The translations under genes were made by a program, and so were the position numbers. A stretch of DNA of 64,000 bases from Flavihumibacter sp. UBA7668. Lineage in GTDB: Bacteria; Bacteroidota; Bacteroidia; Chitinophagales; Chitinophagaceae. The stretch lies in assembly GCF_002483205.1 (NCBI RefSeq), contig NZ_DLHM01000003.1, forward strand, positions 186,001 to 250,000. The letters run 5' to 3'. Below the pieces are notes generated by a model. The model did no database searches. It was not told where the DNA came from and saw only the letters and a program-made list of their open reading frames with translations. Positions 16,998 to 24,968 of the stretch are shown here, piece after piece; the stretch's first letter is position 1, and each line of letters begins with the position of its first letter.

Positions 16998-17147
16998 GTC
17001 AGACAGGTGTTAGAACGCTGTTAGAGAAGTGTCAGACAGGTGTTAGAACGTTCTAAGAAACGTATCAGACACCTGTCTAACTGGTATCTGACGTCTAATT
17101 AGTTACATTTGACGTTCGTTCTAACAGCGTCCTAACATATATCTGAC
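16998..17147. repeat. 150-bp composite inverted-repeat element in the gap before ypdA
   Basis: Outer arms 16998-17025 and 17120-17147 are inverted copies agreeing at 24 of 28 bases. A 20-base unit GTCAGACAGGTGTTAGAACG is present twice in direct orientation (16998-17017 and 17031-17050, identical). Between the arms lie a perfect 14-bp palindrome TTAGAACGTTCTAA (17043-17056) and another inverted copy of the AGACAGGTGT block (17067-17078). The element fills almost the whole 156-base gap between the head-GIN gene and ypdA. No open frame. It could fold into a long hairpin and act as a terminator or mRNA-end structure, or be a small mobile (REP/MITE-like) repeat. Confidence 0.85.
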
Positions 17148-17151
17148 ACCT

Positions 17152-18141
17152 ATGCCTATAAAGTATGATGTTGTAATTATCGGAGGAGGGCCAATCGGAC
17201 TGGCTTGTGCGCTCGAAGCTAAAAAAGCTAAGCTGAATTACGTGGTTCTCGAAAAAGGATGCCTCGTTAATTCACTTTACCACTACCCTACTAATATGAC
17301 ATTCTTCTCCACTTCCGAGCGGCTGGAAATCGGGGGACTCCCATTCGTTTCGAATAACCCAAAACCAACCCGGGCAGAATCACTGGAATATTACAGGAGA
17401 GTGGCAGTAAGTCACGACCTCCACCTGCAACTTTTTGAAGAAGTACTGTCTGTTAAAAAAGGAAAAACCGGATTTTCCATACTGAGTTCGAAAAACAAAT
17501 ACCACGCAAGCTATGTTATCATCGCCACCGGATTTTACGATATTCCTTTCAGGCTCCATGTGCCCGGGGAAGAACTATCTAAAGTAACCCATTATTACAA
17601 AGATCCACACTTCTACGCATTCCAACAGGTTGCCGTTATAGGTGCGCAAAACTCTGCTGTTGATGCCGCATTGGAAACCTGGCGGAAAGGCGCCAAAGTA
17701 ACTATGATTATCCGTCAGAAAGAAATTGGTCAACGGGTAAAATACTGGGTTCGGCCAGATATTATCAACCGCATTGAAGAAGGCTCCATCAAAGCCTATT
17801 TCCAAACAGAGGTTTCAGCTATTCGTGAGCGTGAGATAGATATTCAAACACCAAACGGACTTATTACCATACCCAACGACTGGGTAATTGCACTAACCGG
17901 TTATGAACCCAACCTGAATTTTCTGAAGCAATGCGGAATCAAACTCAGCAAAGATGAAGTGCATCAGCCGGAATACGATCCCATTACGCAGGAAACCAAT
18001 ATAAGTGGCCTGTATCTCGCCGGGGTAATATGTGGCGGGATGAATACCCATAAACTATTTATTGAAAACTCCCGAATCCATGCAACTCATATCCTGAAAG
18101 ATATCCGAAAAAAACAACGGGCAAAAGGCAGCCGGAAATAG
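17152..18141 (+). CDS. ypdA: YpdA family flavin disulfide reductase (putative bacillithiol disulfide reductase)
   Basis: 329 residues. FAD-binding GGGPIGLAC at 11-19; the family block YPTNMTFFSTSERLEIGGLPF at about 45-65; an NADPH-binding GAQNSAVDAA near 170; and a final FAD segment GLYLAGVICGGMNTHKLFIENSR. It matches YpdA, which reduces bacillithiol disulfide in Firmicutes, and implies bacillithiol in this organism. The position corresponding to the catalytic Cys of the S. aureus enzyme (GGGPC) is Ile15 here; the nearest Cys is C19. It follows the inverted-repeat element and is convergent with gntP (nine bases). Confidence 0.9.
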   Translation: MPIKYDVVIIGGGPIGLACALEAKKAKLNYVVLEKGCLVNSLYHYPTNMTFFSTSERLEIGGLPFVSNNPKPTRAESLEYYRRVAVSHDLHLQLFEEVLSVKKGKTGFSILSSKNKYHASYVIIATGFYDIPFRLHVPGEELSKVTHYYKDPHFYAFQQVAVIGAQNSAVDAALETWRKGAKVTMIIRQKEIGQRVKYWVRPDIINRIEEGSIKAYFQTEVSAIREREIDIQTPNGLITIPNDWVIALTGYEPNLNFLKQCGIKLSKDEVHQPEYDPITQETNISGLYLAGVICGGMNTHKLFIENSRIHATHILKDIRKKQRAKGSRK

Positions 18142-18150
18142 GTGGCCGAG

Positions 18151-19455
18151 CTAAAAAAATAAGGAGAATAACATGATCAATAACAACCCTGCAACTGAAA
18201 TTATGGTTTCCATTATCGTCCATGATAGCAATGTCTCTTTTACCGTCAGGCCATAATATTCCTTGAACATCCAAAAGCCGGTATCATTTACATGTGAACA
18301 AAAAATACTTCCGGCACCCACCGATAAAACCATCCATTCCGGTGAAACGCCAGATGCCAATACCAGCGGCGCCAATATCCCTGCTGCTGTAATTCCGGCA
18401 ACGGTAGCAGAACCAATTATTACACGGATAGTAGCAGCTACCAGCCAACCAGCCAGCAAGGGTGGAAATGAATATCGCGTAAAGAAATCAGCCGCCTGTG
18501 TAGCAGCCCCGGTTTGCATCAACACCTCCTTCAACGCACCGCCACCTGCAATTACCATCATGATAACCGCAATTCCTTCAATAGCTGATCCATAATATTG
18601 GGTGAGTACTGAAATCGTTATCCCTCTGCGAATACATAAAAAATAACCGGCTGCCATCGCCGAAACAAGCATTGCCAAAACTGGATCACCAATTGCCTTT
18701 GCAAAATGGATAATTCCAGAATCAGTTCCTAATAAGGGAATAATCACAGCAGGCAATGCAATCAAAACAACCGGCAAAATGGCTATTCCAATACTTATCC
18801 CTACGGAAGGAAGTGCATTTTTCTCCTCTTCTTTTTCCTCCATTACAGGTATAGTTCCAAAATTCCGAAATCGTTTTCCAAATTGTATGCCAGCCAGCCA
18901 AACCAATGGAGCAGTTACAATCAAACCATACAACATGGTCTTACCAATCGAAGCATTGAATATGGAAGCAAGGCTTACTGGTCCGGGGTGCGGTGGCAAA
19001 AAACCGTGGGTAACAGACAATGCTGCGGAAAGGGGAATAGCAACAAACATTAATGGTACTTTTGCACTGGCGGCAATCGTAAACACAAAGGGAACAAGTA
19101 TCACAAAACCGGCATTGTAAAACAAGGGGATACCAACTAATAAACCCATCAGTAATACGGCCCATTGAATGCCTGATTTACCAAATTTTTCCATCAGATA
19201 AAAACTGATAACTTTTGCGGCCCCAGTTTTTTCCAATACTTTTCCCTGCATGGCACCCAGGCAAAGAATCAGTGCCATGCTTCCCAAAATTGAACCAACT
19301 CCTTTTTCCATTGCCCGCATCAAATCAGGAACTGGTATTCCATTCAATAAACCAATAAGCAGGCAGGCTGCAAGCAAAGCAACAAAGGGACTCCATTTAT
19401 TCAGCGTCATCCAAAATAGCAAACCAAGCGCCAGCAAAATTATGAGTAGTGACAT
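18151..19455 (-). CDS. gntP: gluconate:H+ symporter, GntP family
   Basis: 434 residues and about 12-14 membrane helices, in the GntP length range. Recognisable segments are GVGSILGSMALILCLGAMQGKVLEKTGAAKVI, THGFLPPHPGPVSLA and the last helices with ATIRVIIGSATVAGITAAGI. GntP proteins import gluconate or related sugar acids with protons. It overlaps the upstream kinase gene by 16 bases, so kinase and permease form a tight pair. The permease could take a different aldonate; gluconate is inferred from the kinase neighbour. Confidence 0.9.
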   Translation of the reverse strand: MSLLIILLALGLLFWMTLNKWSPFVALLAACLLIGLLNGIPVPDLMRAMEKGVGSILGSMALILCLGAMQGKVLEKTGAAKVISFYLMEKFGKSGIQWAVLLMGLLVGIPLFYNAGFVILVPFVFTIAASAKVPLMFVAIPLSAALSVTHGFLPPHPGPVSLASIFNASIGKTMLYGLIVTAPLVWLAGIQFGKRFRNFGTIPVMEEKEEEKNALPSVGISIGIAILPVVLIALPAVIIPLLGTDSGIIHFAKAIGDPVLAMLVSAMAAGYFLCIRRGITISVLTQYYGSAIEGIAVIMMVIAGGGALKEVLMQTGAATQAADFFTRYSFPPLLAGWLVAATIRVIIGSATVAGITAAGILAPLVLASGVSPEWMVLSVGAGSIFCSHVNDTGFWMFKEYYGLTVKETLLSWTIMETIISVAGLLLIMLFSLFF

Positions 19456-20888
19456 AAGCGTAGAAATTGTTGGTATTGATTGCGGTAAATGGTATTAGTT
19501 GAGGAATCCGGTTCCACCATTTTATAGCTGAAAGGGAGTAATTTTTCTAAATCCGTCCAATTTCTTATAACCCCTGCGGATTTCATGCCAACCCCAATAG
19601 CACCCAGGGCAGAAGCATCGGCATCTTCTTTTCCAACCTCAATTCTTCGTTCAAGTACATCACTCATTACCTGCAACCACCATTCACTTTGTGTAAATCC
19701 ACCACTTGCAATTATTCTCAGAACCGAACCATTCACTTCTTCAATTCTTTCCAATATTTGTTTGAAAATAAAACAGACACCTTCCACCATTGCCCTTTTA
19801 AAGTGCCCCTGGTGATGATTCATCCGGATTCCGGCAAACATACCACTGGAAGAAGCATCCCAGACAGGAGCACGCTCTCCGCCAAAATAAGGCAGACAAA
19901 CTAATCCTTCACAGCCTGGCAGAACCGAAGCAGCTTCTTTCTCAAACTGATCCAACAGAATTCCTAATGGAGCAGTTTTTCCCATCACTTTCTCCTCCCA
20001 CCATTGGAGAACAATTCCTCCATTATTTGTGGGGCCTCCACATACATAATTATCGGAATCCAGCTGATAAGAAAACAAGCCACTATCCGGATCTGATTTA
20101 AACTGAGGTAGAACCACCCGTATAGCACCACTGGTTCCAATAGTCAGACTTGCAACACCTGGCTGCATAGCCCTGCTGCCAATTTGCGCCAGACATCCAT
20201 CAGAACCACCTAATATATATACAAACCGATATCCGGGCTTATTTAATATCCCCCGATCCACACGCCTTTCAACCGGATGAATTTCCGGCAGCTGGTCATT
20301 TCGAATGCCGGCAAGTTCCAATGCAAGAGGATGCCAATCCTGGAGCAAGGGAGCATACATTCCCGTTGCCGCCGCCATACTATGATCAATTTCCCAATAA
20401 CCTGTTAGATGGTACCAGATAAATTCTTTTATTCCAATGCATTTAAATACCCGGGCAAGCAAATCAGGCTGTTCTTCCTTAATTTGCCATAATTTAGCAA
20501 ACGGTGTCATCGGATGAAAGGGTGTTCCTGTTTCCGCAACAAGTGTTCGAATCACAGGCTCTTTCCGATTTTTTGCAACAATATCCTGGCTGCTTGTATC
20601 AGCCCAGGTAGTCATTGAATTAAGAGGATAACAGTTTTCATCAACCAGCACCAGGCTGTGCATAGCTGCACTCAACGAAAGATAAACAAGTTCCTCAATA
20701 CCATCCTTATTCGAAAATGTTTCAAATAACAGTTGAAGTGACAATGTCAGAATCTCCTGCGGATCCAAATGTGCACCAAAACCTTTGGTGTAAGCAGCTT
20801 TTGCCTGATGAAGCAGATTTCCTTTTTCATCCAGCACCAGGAGTTTAGTATGTGTAGTACCCAGGTCCAGGCCGGCAAACAATGGCAT
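19440..20888 (-). CDS. gntK: gluconokinase, FGGY carbohydrate kinase family
   Basis: 482 residues. The N-terminal phosphate-binding motif is MPLFAGLDLGTTHTKLLV; the second FGGY domain has LTIGTSGAIRVV and YFGGERAPVWDASSSGMFAG. Length and motifs match FGGY gluconokinases (the GntK type of Gram-positives and Bacteroidota, unlike the small P-loop GntK of E. coli). Phosphorylates gluconate to 6-phosphogluconate for the pentose-phosphate or Entner-Doudoroff route. First gene of the pair with gntP. No regulator gene is adjacent. Xylulokinase is a related alternative, but the permease neighbour favours gluconate. Confidence 0.87.
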   Translation of the reverse strand: MPLFAGLDLGTTHTKLLVLDEKGNLLHQAKAAYTKGFGAHLDPQEILTLSLQLLFETFSNKDGIEELVYLSLSAAMHSLVLVDENCYPLNSMTTWADTSSQDIVAKNRKEPVIRTLVAETGTPFHPMTPFAKLWQIKEEQPDLLARVFKCIGIKEFIWYHLTGYWEIDHSMAAATGMYAPLLQDWHPLALELAGIRNDQLPEIHPVERRVDRGILNKPGYRFVYILGGSDGCLAQIGSRAMQPGVASLTIGTSGAIRVVLPQFKSDPDSGLFSYQLDSDNYVCGGPTNNGGIVLQWWEEKVMGKTAPLGILLDQFEKEAASVLPGCEGLVCLPYFGGERAPVWDASSSGMFAGIRMNHHQGHFKRAMVEGVCFIFKQILERIEEVNGSVLRIIASGGFTQSEWWLQVMSDVLERRIEVGKEDADASALGAIGVGMKSAGVIRNWTDLEKLLPFSYKMVEPDSSTNTIYRNQYQQFLRLCHYS

Positions 20889-20896
20889 ATTCGGTT

Positions 20897-21979
20897 TTAC
20901 TGTCCCGAATATAAGGATACATTCCGAGGTCCTTCAAAGCTTTGTGTGTAAAGTGGAAAATAACGGGTATTGCGGTTATTTATCGCCAGTTCATTTTTAA
21001 GATAATTTGCCATCGACTCCAGATGATGCCCATCCCTACTGTCATAATCATTCAAAATCAGGTCAGAAGCCTCTCTCTGAGCAAGTTCCGGCTTATCGAG
21101 GTAAAAATAAAGTTTGCTTAATATAAAATGGGAGGCGTATCGCAACTTACGATCATGCTTATCCGTGTCTGCATATTGTTTGCGAATTTTTTCAAAATAA
21201 ACGATTGCAGGTTGCACTTCTTCCCAAATGGAACCAATCGGCTCGTTGGTATTTATTTTAAATAGTGCATTTTTTATAATACCCCAGTTTGACCTGAATC
21301 GACTGTATTCCGGGTGCTTTTTATTAGCAACAATCCAAACTATATCGGAAACTCGTTTCTCAAGGTAGCCATACTGACGGGTAAGGTTAGTCGATAATTG
21401 ATAAATTGTTCTGTATAAAACATCCCGGCTTACCTGAGTGGTCAGGAATACCATATTCAGCAATATATTGGCAGCTCCGATTTTTGAGCCCGATTCTGTT
21501 CCTTTATAGGTAAAATTCTGCGACCGGTTCACCATCTGGTATTCATCAATCTGCCGACCGGTATAGTCTTTTATAATTACCCGGGCTGCATAAGTATAAG
21601 TCAGCAAAGGGGAATAAAACATTTTTTTACTGACTATATTCCCGTTTTTGTCTTTTTTGATTTCTTCCCGCTGACTGATATCCGATTTTGTTATAATCAG
21701 ATCTTCCATCTTCAATTGCACGGTAATATGTCCATTTGCGGCCAGCCATTTCCAGCCCTGGATTTCAAGCCGCTCAGCCGGAGATTCATTCCCGATTGCC
21801 ATTTTCATCAATGGACCAAGCTGGCAGTTAAAATCATAGGTTCGAAAACTGCTATCCAATGGAAATTGAGGCAACTCTCTGTAATTCACTGAAAAAGAAA
21901 AGCGATCGAGATCAACCCGCTGACCAATAGCCTGTAGCAAAGGCAGGAAGCATACAATTACAAAACAGATCTTTTTCAT
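20897..21979 (-). CDS. secreted hypothetical protein, 360 aa
   Basis: I do not recognise the family. It starts with a clear signal peptide (MKKICFVIVCFLPLLQAIGQ), so it is periplasmic or in the outer membrane. The N-terminal part (residues 25-170) is beta-rich; the C-terminal part (~230-330) looks helical and TPR-like (VYFEKIRKQYADTDKHDRKLRYASHFILSKLYFYLDKPELAQREA). It lies 49 bases downstream of the transporter-like outer-membrane gene at 22029-22853 and eight bases before gntK, all on the minus strand, so it may belong to either unit. Confidence 0.7.
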   Translation of the reverse strand: MKKICFVIVCFLPLLQAIGQRVDLDRFSFSVNYRELPQFPLDSSFRTYDFNCQLGPLMKMAIGNESPAERLEIQGWKWLAANGHITVQLKMEDLIITKSDISQREEIKKDKNGNIVSKKMFYSPLLTYTYAARVIIKDYTGRQIDEYQMVNRSQNFTYKGTESGSKIGAANILLNMVFLTTQVSRDVLYRTIYQLSTNLTRQYGYLEKRVSDIVWIVANKKHPEYSRFRSNWGIIKNALFKINTNEPIGSIWEEVQPAIVYFEKIRKQYADTDKHDRKLRYASHFILSKLYFYLDKPELAQREASDLILNDYDSRDGHHLESMANYLKNELAINNRNTRYFPLYTQSFEGPRNVSLYSGQ

Positions 21980-22028
21980 AAAGGAAGAATTGGATATGCT
22001 TCATAACGACCCCGACCGCTGTTTTAGT

Positions 22029-22853
22029 CTATTTTTTCCGCTTTTTCAGTACATTCAGGAAAGTAGACTCCATACTCAAAAAATAGTTATTCCTGGCAAC
22101 CCGGCTCATATTTCCTGTTGTTTCCCATCTGGCCCCCAGATTAAATTTAGTGGAACTATTGAAAATCAACTGAATAGCAGGGGCTATATCCATATAATAC
22201 ATACCTGGCCCAAAACCTTTCATTCCCAATAACTCAACATACAGGTTCAAATTAACCTGCTCATAGTCGGCATAGGATTTCGGAAACAACAGGTATCCTG
22301 CTGACAAACTATACGCAATGGCATCCTTATCATGCATATCCGGCATGGTTTTAAGCTTTTCATCATACACCCGCATATAACTCGCTGTGCCGGAAATAGC
22401 CAGTTTATGCATTAATTGTGTTCCTATCAATCCGAGTTGGAAACCACTGTTATCACCATCCAGGTTCATTTCATCATAAACCAATTCATTTCTGCTGAAT
22501 GCCCCATCAGCAAATGCAGCCAACCGGAAGTGGCGATGAATACCATCCTCTGAAAAAAATCTCCATTTTGCATACAGTTTTGCCGACTCCCATTTCTGTC
22601 CGGATTGATAAAAATTCGAAAAACTGGTACTCAACCGGGCCATCCAGTTTTTATGTAGTCCGACCATCAATTCAGGCATATAGCGCTGGCGAATCTGTCC
22701 GGAATTCGGCAGATCCGCGAATCTGGCTGTAAGTTTAGCACTAACTGATCTGGCGGGCAAATTCGAAGCCGGATCTGAAAAGACATACAATTCCTGGGCC
22801 TGAATGCTGAATGAAACCATCAGGCATCCGAGCAGCCCCCCTATATATTTCAT
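22029..22853 (-). CDS. outer-membrane beta-barrel protein of the metal/thiol cluster
   Basis: 274 residues. Signal peptide (MKYIGGLLGCLMVSFSIQAQ), then alternating hydrophobic/polar strands with many aromatic residues (RHFRLAAFADGAF, FNLGARWETTGNM), as in small outer-membrane barrels. The C-terminus ends in a basic LNVLKKRKK rather than a terminal Phe. Five bases downstream of the TlpA thioredoxin gene and on the same strand as the HMA genes, so it is very likely part of the same transcript. In Bacteroidota, proteins like this accompany copper-handling HMA genes, but no direct function is known. Confidence 0.72.
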   Translation of the reverse strand: MKYIGGLLGCLMVSFSIQAQELYVFSDPASNLPARSVSAKLTARFADLPNSGQIRQRYMPELMVGLHKNWMARLSTSFSNFYQSGQKWESAKLYAKWRFFSEDGIHRHFRLAAFADGAFSRNELVYDEMNLDGDNSGFQLGLIGTQLMHKLAISGTASYMRVYDEKLKTMPDMHDKDAIAYSLSAGYLLFPKSYADYEQVNLNLYVELLGMKGFGPGMYYMDIAPAIQLIFNSSTKFNLGARWETTGNMSRVARNNYFLSMESTFLNVLKKRKK

Positions 22854-22858
22854 GTTTA

Positions 22859-23338
22859 TTATTTTAAACCCTGGCGTACTACCAATTCAATTTCGCCAGC
22901 ACTTGGATCAATAGAAATAATCCTTCCGGTTTTATCCAGCAAATAAGAAGTTGGCAATTGCTCAATCCCCCATGCCAATGCAACAGGAGCATTCCATCCA
23001 CCTTCTTCCCGGGCCTGAATCCAGTTAATCTTATCGGCAGCTACTGCTTTCTTCCAGGAAGCTATTTCTTCATCCAGACTTATGCCCACTATTTCAAAGC
23101 CTTTTTTCTTATACCGATCATATACAGGACCTAATTGTTTATTAGATTTCCGGCAGGGTGCACACCAACTGGCCCAAAAATCCACCAGCACATATTTACC
23201 TTTCAGACCAGATAAGCGGACCTCTTTATCTGTTATCGTTTTCAACACTATTTCGGGTGCCATATCGCCTATTTTGGGCTGTGCAACTCCAATTGCCACC
23301 ATCATTGCAAGAAAAACAGAAAGGATACTCTTTTTCAT
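22859..23338 (-). CDS. TlpA-family thiol-disulfide oxidoreductase
   Basis: 159 residues: a signal peptide to about residue 19, then a thioredoxin fold with active site W58-C59-A-P-C62 (DFWASWCAPCRKSN) and the family block VGISLDEEIASWKKAV. The cis-proline region is EQLPTSYLLDKTGRI. Periplasmic reductase of the TlpA/ResA type, normally keeping cysteines of cytochromes or metal carriers reduced. It sits between the HMA genes and a barrel protein, so reducing the Cys-rich copper carriers nearby is a reasonable inference. Confidence 0.9.
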   Translation of the reverse strand: MKKSILSVFLAMMVAIGVAQPKIGDMAPEIVLKTITDKEVRLSGLKGKYVLVDFWASWCAPCRKSNKQLGPVYDRYKKKGFEIVGISLDEEIASWKKAVAADKINWIQAREEGGWNAPVALAWGIEQLPTSYLLDKTGRIISIDPSAGEIELVVRQGLK

Positions 23339-23384
23339 ATGTTTATAAAATAGTCCGGGTTTAAATCCCGGACCTGTTGTAAAA

Positions 23385-23930
23385 TTATATCGTTACGTGA
23401 TAAATTCGGGTGTCAGCTGTCAACCCTTCTTTTTTACAGCAATCTCCTGCTTTCCCTGTTTGAACACAGGACATAGAACTGGATTTGCTGTATTTCTTAA
23501 ACTCCTTTGCCGGAAGGAAATCCTTGTCTACTACTGTTAGCACCTGCTCTCCTGAAAGGGTCTGCTTTTTTACAGACAGAAAATGAAAGGTTTTGCCATT
23601 TAAACTAGCATGCTCATCAGACTGAACAGCCAACTGATCAAAATTCCCGGTAAGCTGCAATTTTGCTACAGAAAATCCTGCATCTTCCACACCTTTGCGA
23701 AGTGCATCAATATCAATGGCAACCCCTTCCTTAAACTCAATAATAAAAGAGGAAGTTTTGATTTCCGGCTTTACCGATTTAATAAAAGACAACTGTTCCA
23801 GAGAATTATTTATCGCTTTTGTGCAAAGTGCACAGGTAAGTCCACTCGCCTGTAAACTTGCTTTGGAAAATTGTGCAAAGGAACCTGATCCCAGTACAAC
23901 CAGGAAACAGGCAATTATAAATTGCTTCAT
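23385..23930 (-). CDS. secreted heavy-metal-associated (HMA) domain protein
   Basis: 181 residues: signal peptide (~1-19), then one HMA ferredoxin-like domain (~24-90) with the metal motif GLTCALCTKAI (C33, C36). The second half is a beta-rich region of unknown fold with a basic, Cys-containing end (MSCVQTGKAGDCCKKEG). HMA domains bind Cu(I) or other soft metals through the two cysteines; a secreted form suggests periplasmic metal capture or transfer. Between the Cys-rich HMA gene (24 bases upstream) and TlpA (46 bases downstream). Confidence 0.87.
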   Translation of the reverse strand: MKQFIIACFLVVLGSGSFAQFSKASLQASGLTCALCTKAINNSLEQLSFIKSVKPEIKTSSFIIEFKEGVAIDIDALRKGVEDAGFSVAKLQLTGNFDQLAVQSDEHASLNGKTFHFLSVKKQTLSGEQVLTVVDKDFLPAKEFKKYSKSSSMSCVQTGKAGDCCKKEGLTADTRIYHVTI

Positions 23931-23954
23931 CGTGAGGAATTAAAGTTTGAAAAA

Positions 23955-24416
23955 TTATTTCTTGCAGCAGGTCCCCCCTTTGCAACAATCACCCTGTTTT
24001 TCACAGGCTCCATCCTTACAACAGGCGGCTTTACAGGATTCACCGGTGCATTTTCCATCTTTGCAACAAGCTGATTTTTCATCATCTACAGAAGCTGTTT
24101 TGCGATCGTATTTACAGCAACCATGCAATTTATCGTAGGTTGCATCATCGGCAGTGAATTTTTCGGTATCGTAGCCGGATTGAGCTATAGCTTCCTGTAT
24201 TTTATCAGAGGATGTTTTCTTTGCTTTATAAGAAACCAGTAGAACTTTAGTTTCTTCATTCCAGTCGGCAGTGGTTGCACCAGCTGTTTTAGCTGCAGTT
24301 TCAATTGTTTTTTTACACATGCCGCAATTGCCCCACACTTTGATGGATTCGCTTTTTTTCTGACCAAATGCAAAAGTGGTTACAAACAGTATAGATACTA
24401 ATGTGATAAGTTTCAT
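23955..24416 (-). CDS. secreted HMA protein with metallothionein-like Cys-rich tail
   Basis: 153 residues: signal peptide (~1-18), an HMA domain (~22-90) with WGNCGMCKKTIE (C31, C34), and a tail from residue 99 to the end that holds 13 cysteines in 55 residues, mostly as CC pairs in near-repeats CCKDGKC, CCKDGAC, CCKGGTCC. Fifteen of 153 residues are thus candidate metal ligands. The tail has the composition of a metallothionein and is rich in Lys, Asp and Gly. Expected in the periplasm as a copper (or zinc) chaperone-plus-sponge; which metal is not shown. 77 bases after the HYC_CC_PP gene and 24 before the second HMA gene. Confidence 0.9.
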   Translation of the reverse strand: MKLITLVSILFVTTFAFGQKKSESIKVWGNCGMCKKTIETAAKTAGATTADWNEETKVLLVSYKAKKTSSDKIQEAIAQSGYDTEKFTADDATYDKLHGCCKYDRKTASVDDEKSACCKDGKCTGESCKAACCKDGACEKQGDCCKGGTCCKK

Positions 24417-24493
24417 GATTCAAGATCTTAAAAATGATAAATAGGTAATTTTGGCTGGACATAAAATGCCCAGTAAGAATGCTATCCAATTTA

Positions 24494-24901
24494 TCAAATC
24501 CTGAATATGCAGTAAAGAGATTGGAAGGAAGGCAGAACAGCCTGTGGCGGCCCATGAGCAGGCGGAAACTGTTCTTTATCGAGAAGCAGAACCGGGCTTA
24601 TCCATTCTGTCCAGGGTGTTGAATGAACCACAGCTACCGGAGCATCAATCTGATAATAAACGCCACCGGCTTTCTGGTCATCGTCCACTTTTACCAGCTT
24701 GATTTCATCTTTGCAGCAATGGGCGTACTCTTCAGATTTTGGCATTCCGCATTTTCCACACTCCCCTGCATCAGGTTCATGACTGAAAACATGCAGACTT
24801 GCATCTGCAAAACGCCCCATACAATGATGAATCTCTATCAGAATACCGCTGGAAACCAGCAGATAGAGAAAAGCTAATGATATGGTGAAGATTTTTTTCA
24901 A
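24494..24901 (-). CDS. HYC_CC_PP family protein
   Basis: 135 residues: an N-terminal signal or anchor helix (MKKIFTISLAFLYLLVSSGILIEI), then the three family landmarks IHHCMG (near 27-32), a CGKCGMP and HCCKDE cluster (~52-66), and HGPP (~115-118). The family is known in Bacteroidota next to HMA and copper genes and has no assigned biochemical role; its conserved His/Cys sites suggest metal binding. First gene of the minus-strand HMA/TlpA/barrel cluster. Confidence 0.82.
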   Translation of the reverse strand: MKKIFTISLAFLYLLVSSGILIEIHHCMGRFADASLHVFSHEPDAGECGKCGMPKSEEYAHCCKDEIKLVKVDDDQKAGGVYYQIDAPVAVVHSTPWTEWISPVLLLDKEQFPPAHGPPQAVLPSFQSLYCIFRI

Positions 24902-24968
24902 CTACACAAAGCTAGCCTGTTTTTTAACAATTCAAAACCTCATACTGTTAAAATAGACCTGATTTTCG

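Noticed and set aside
16998..17050. Reading the direct 20-mers as a CRISPR repeat or an attachment-site duplication
   Set aside because: Only two exact units with a 13-base spacer, no Cas genes, no integrase, and the units are also part of an inverted repeat, which CRISPR arrays do not show on this scale.
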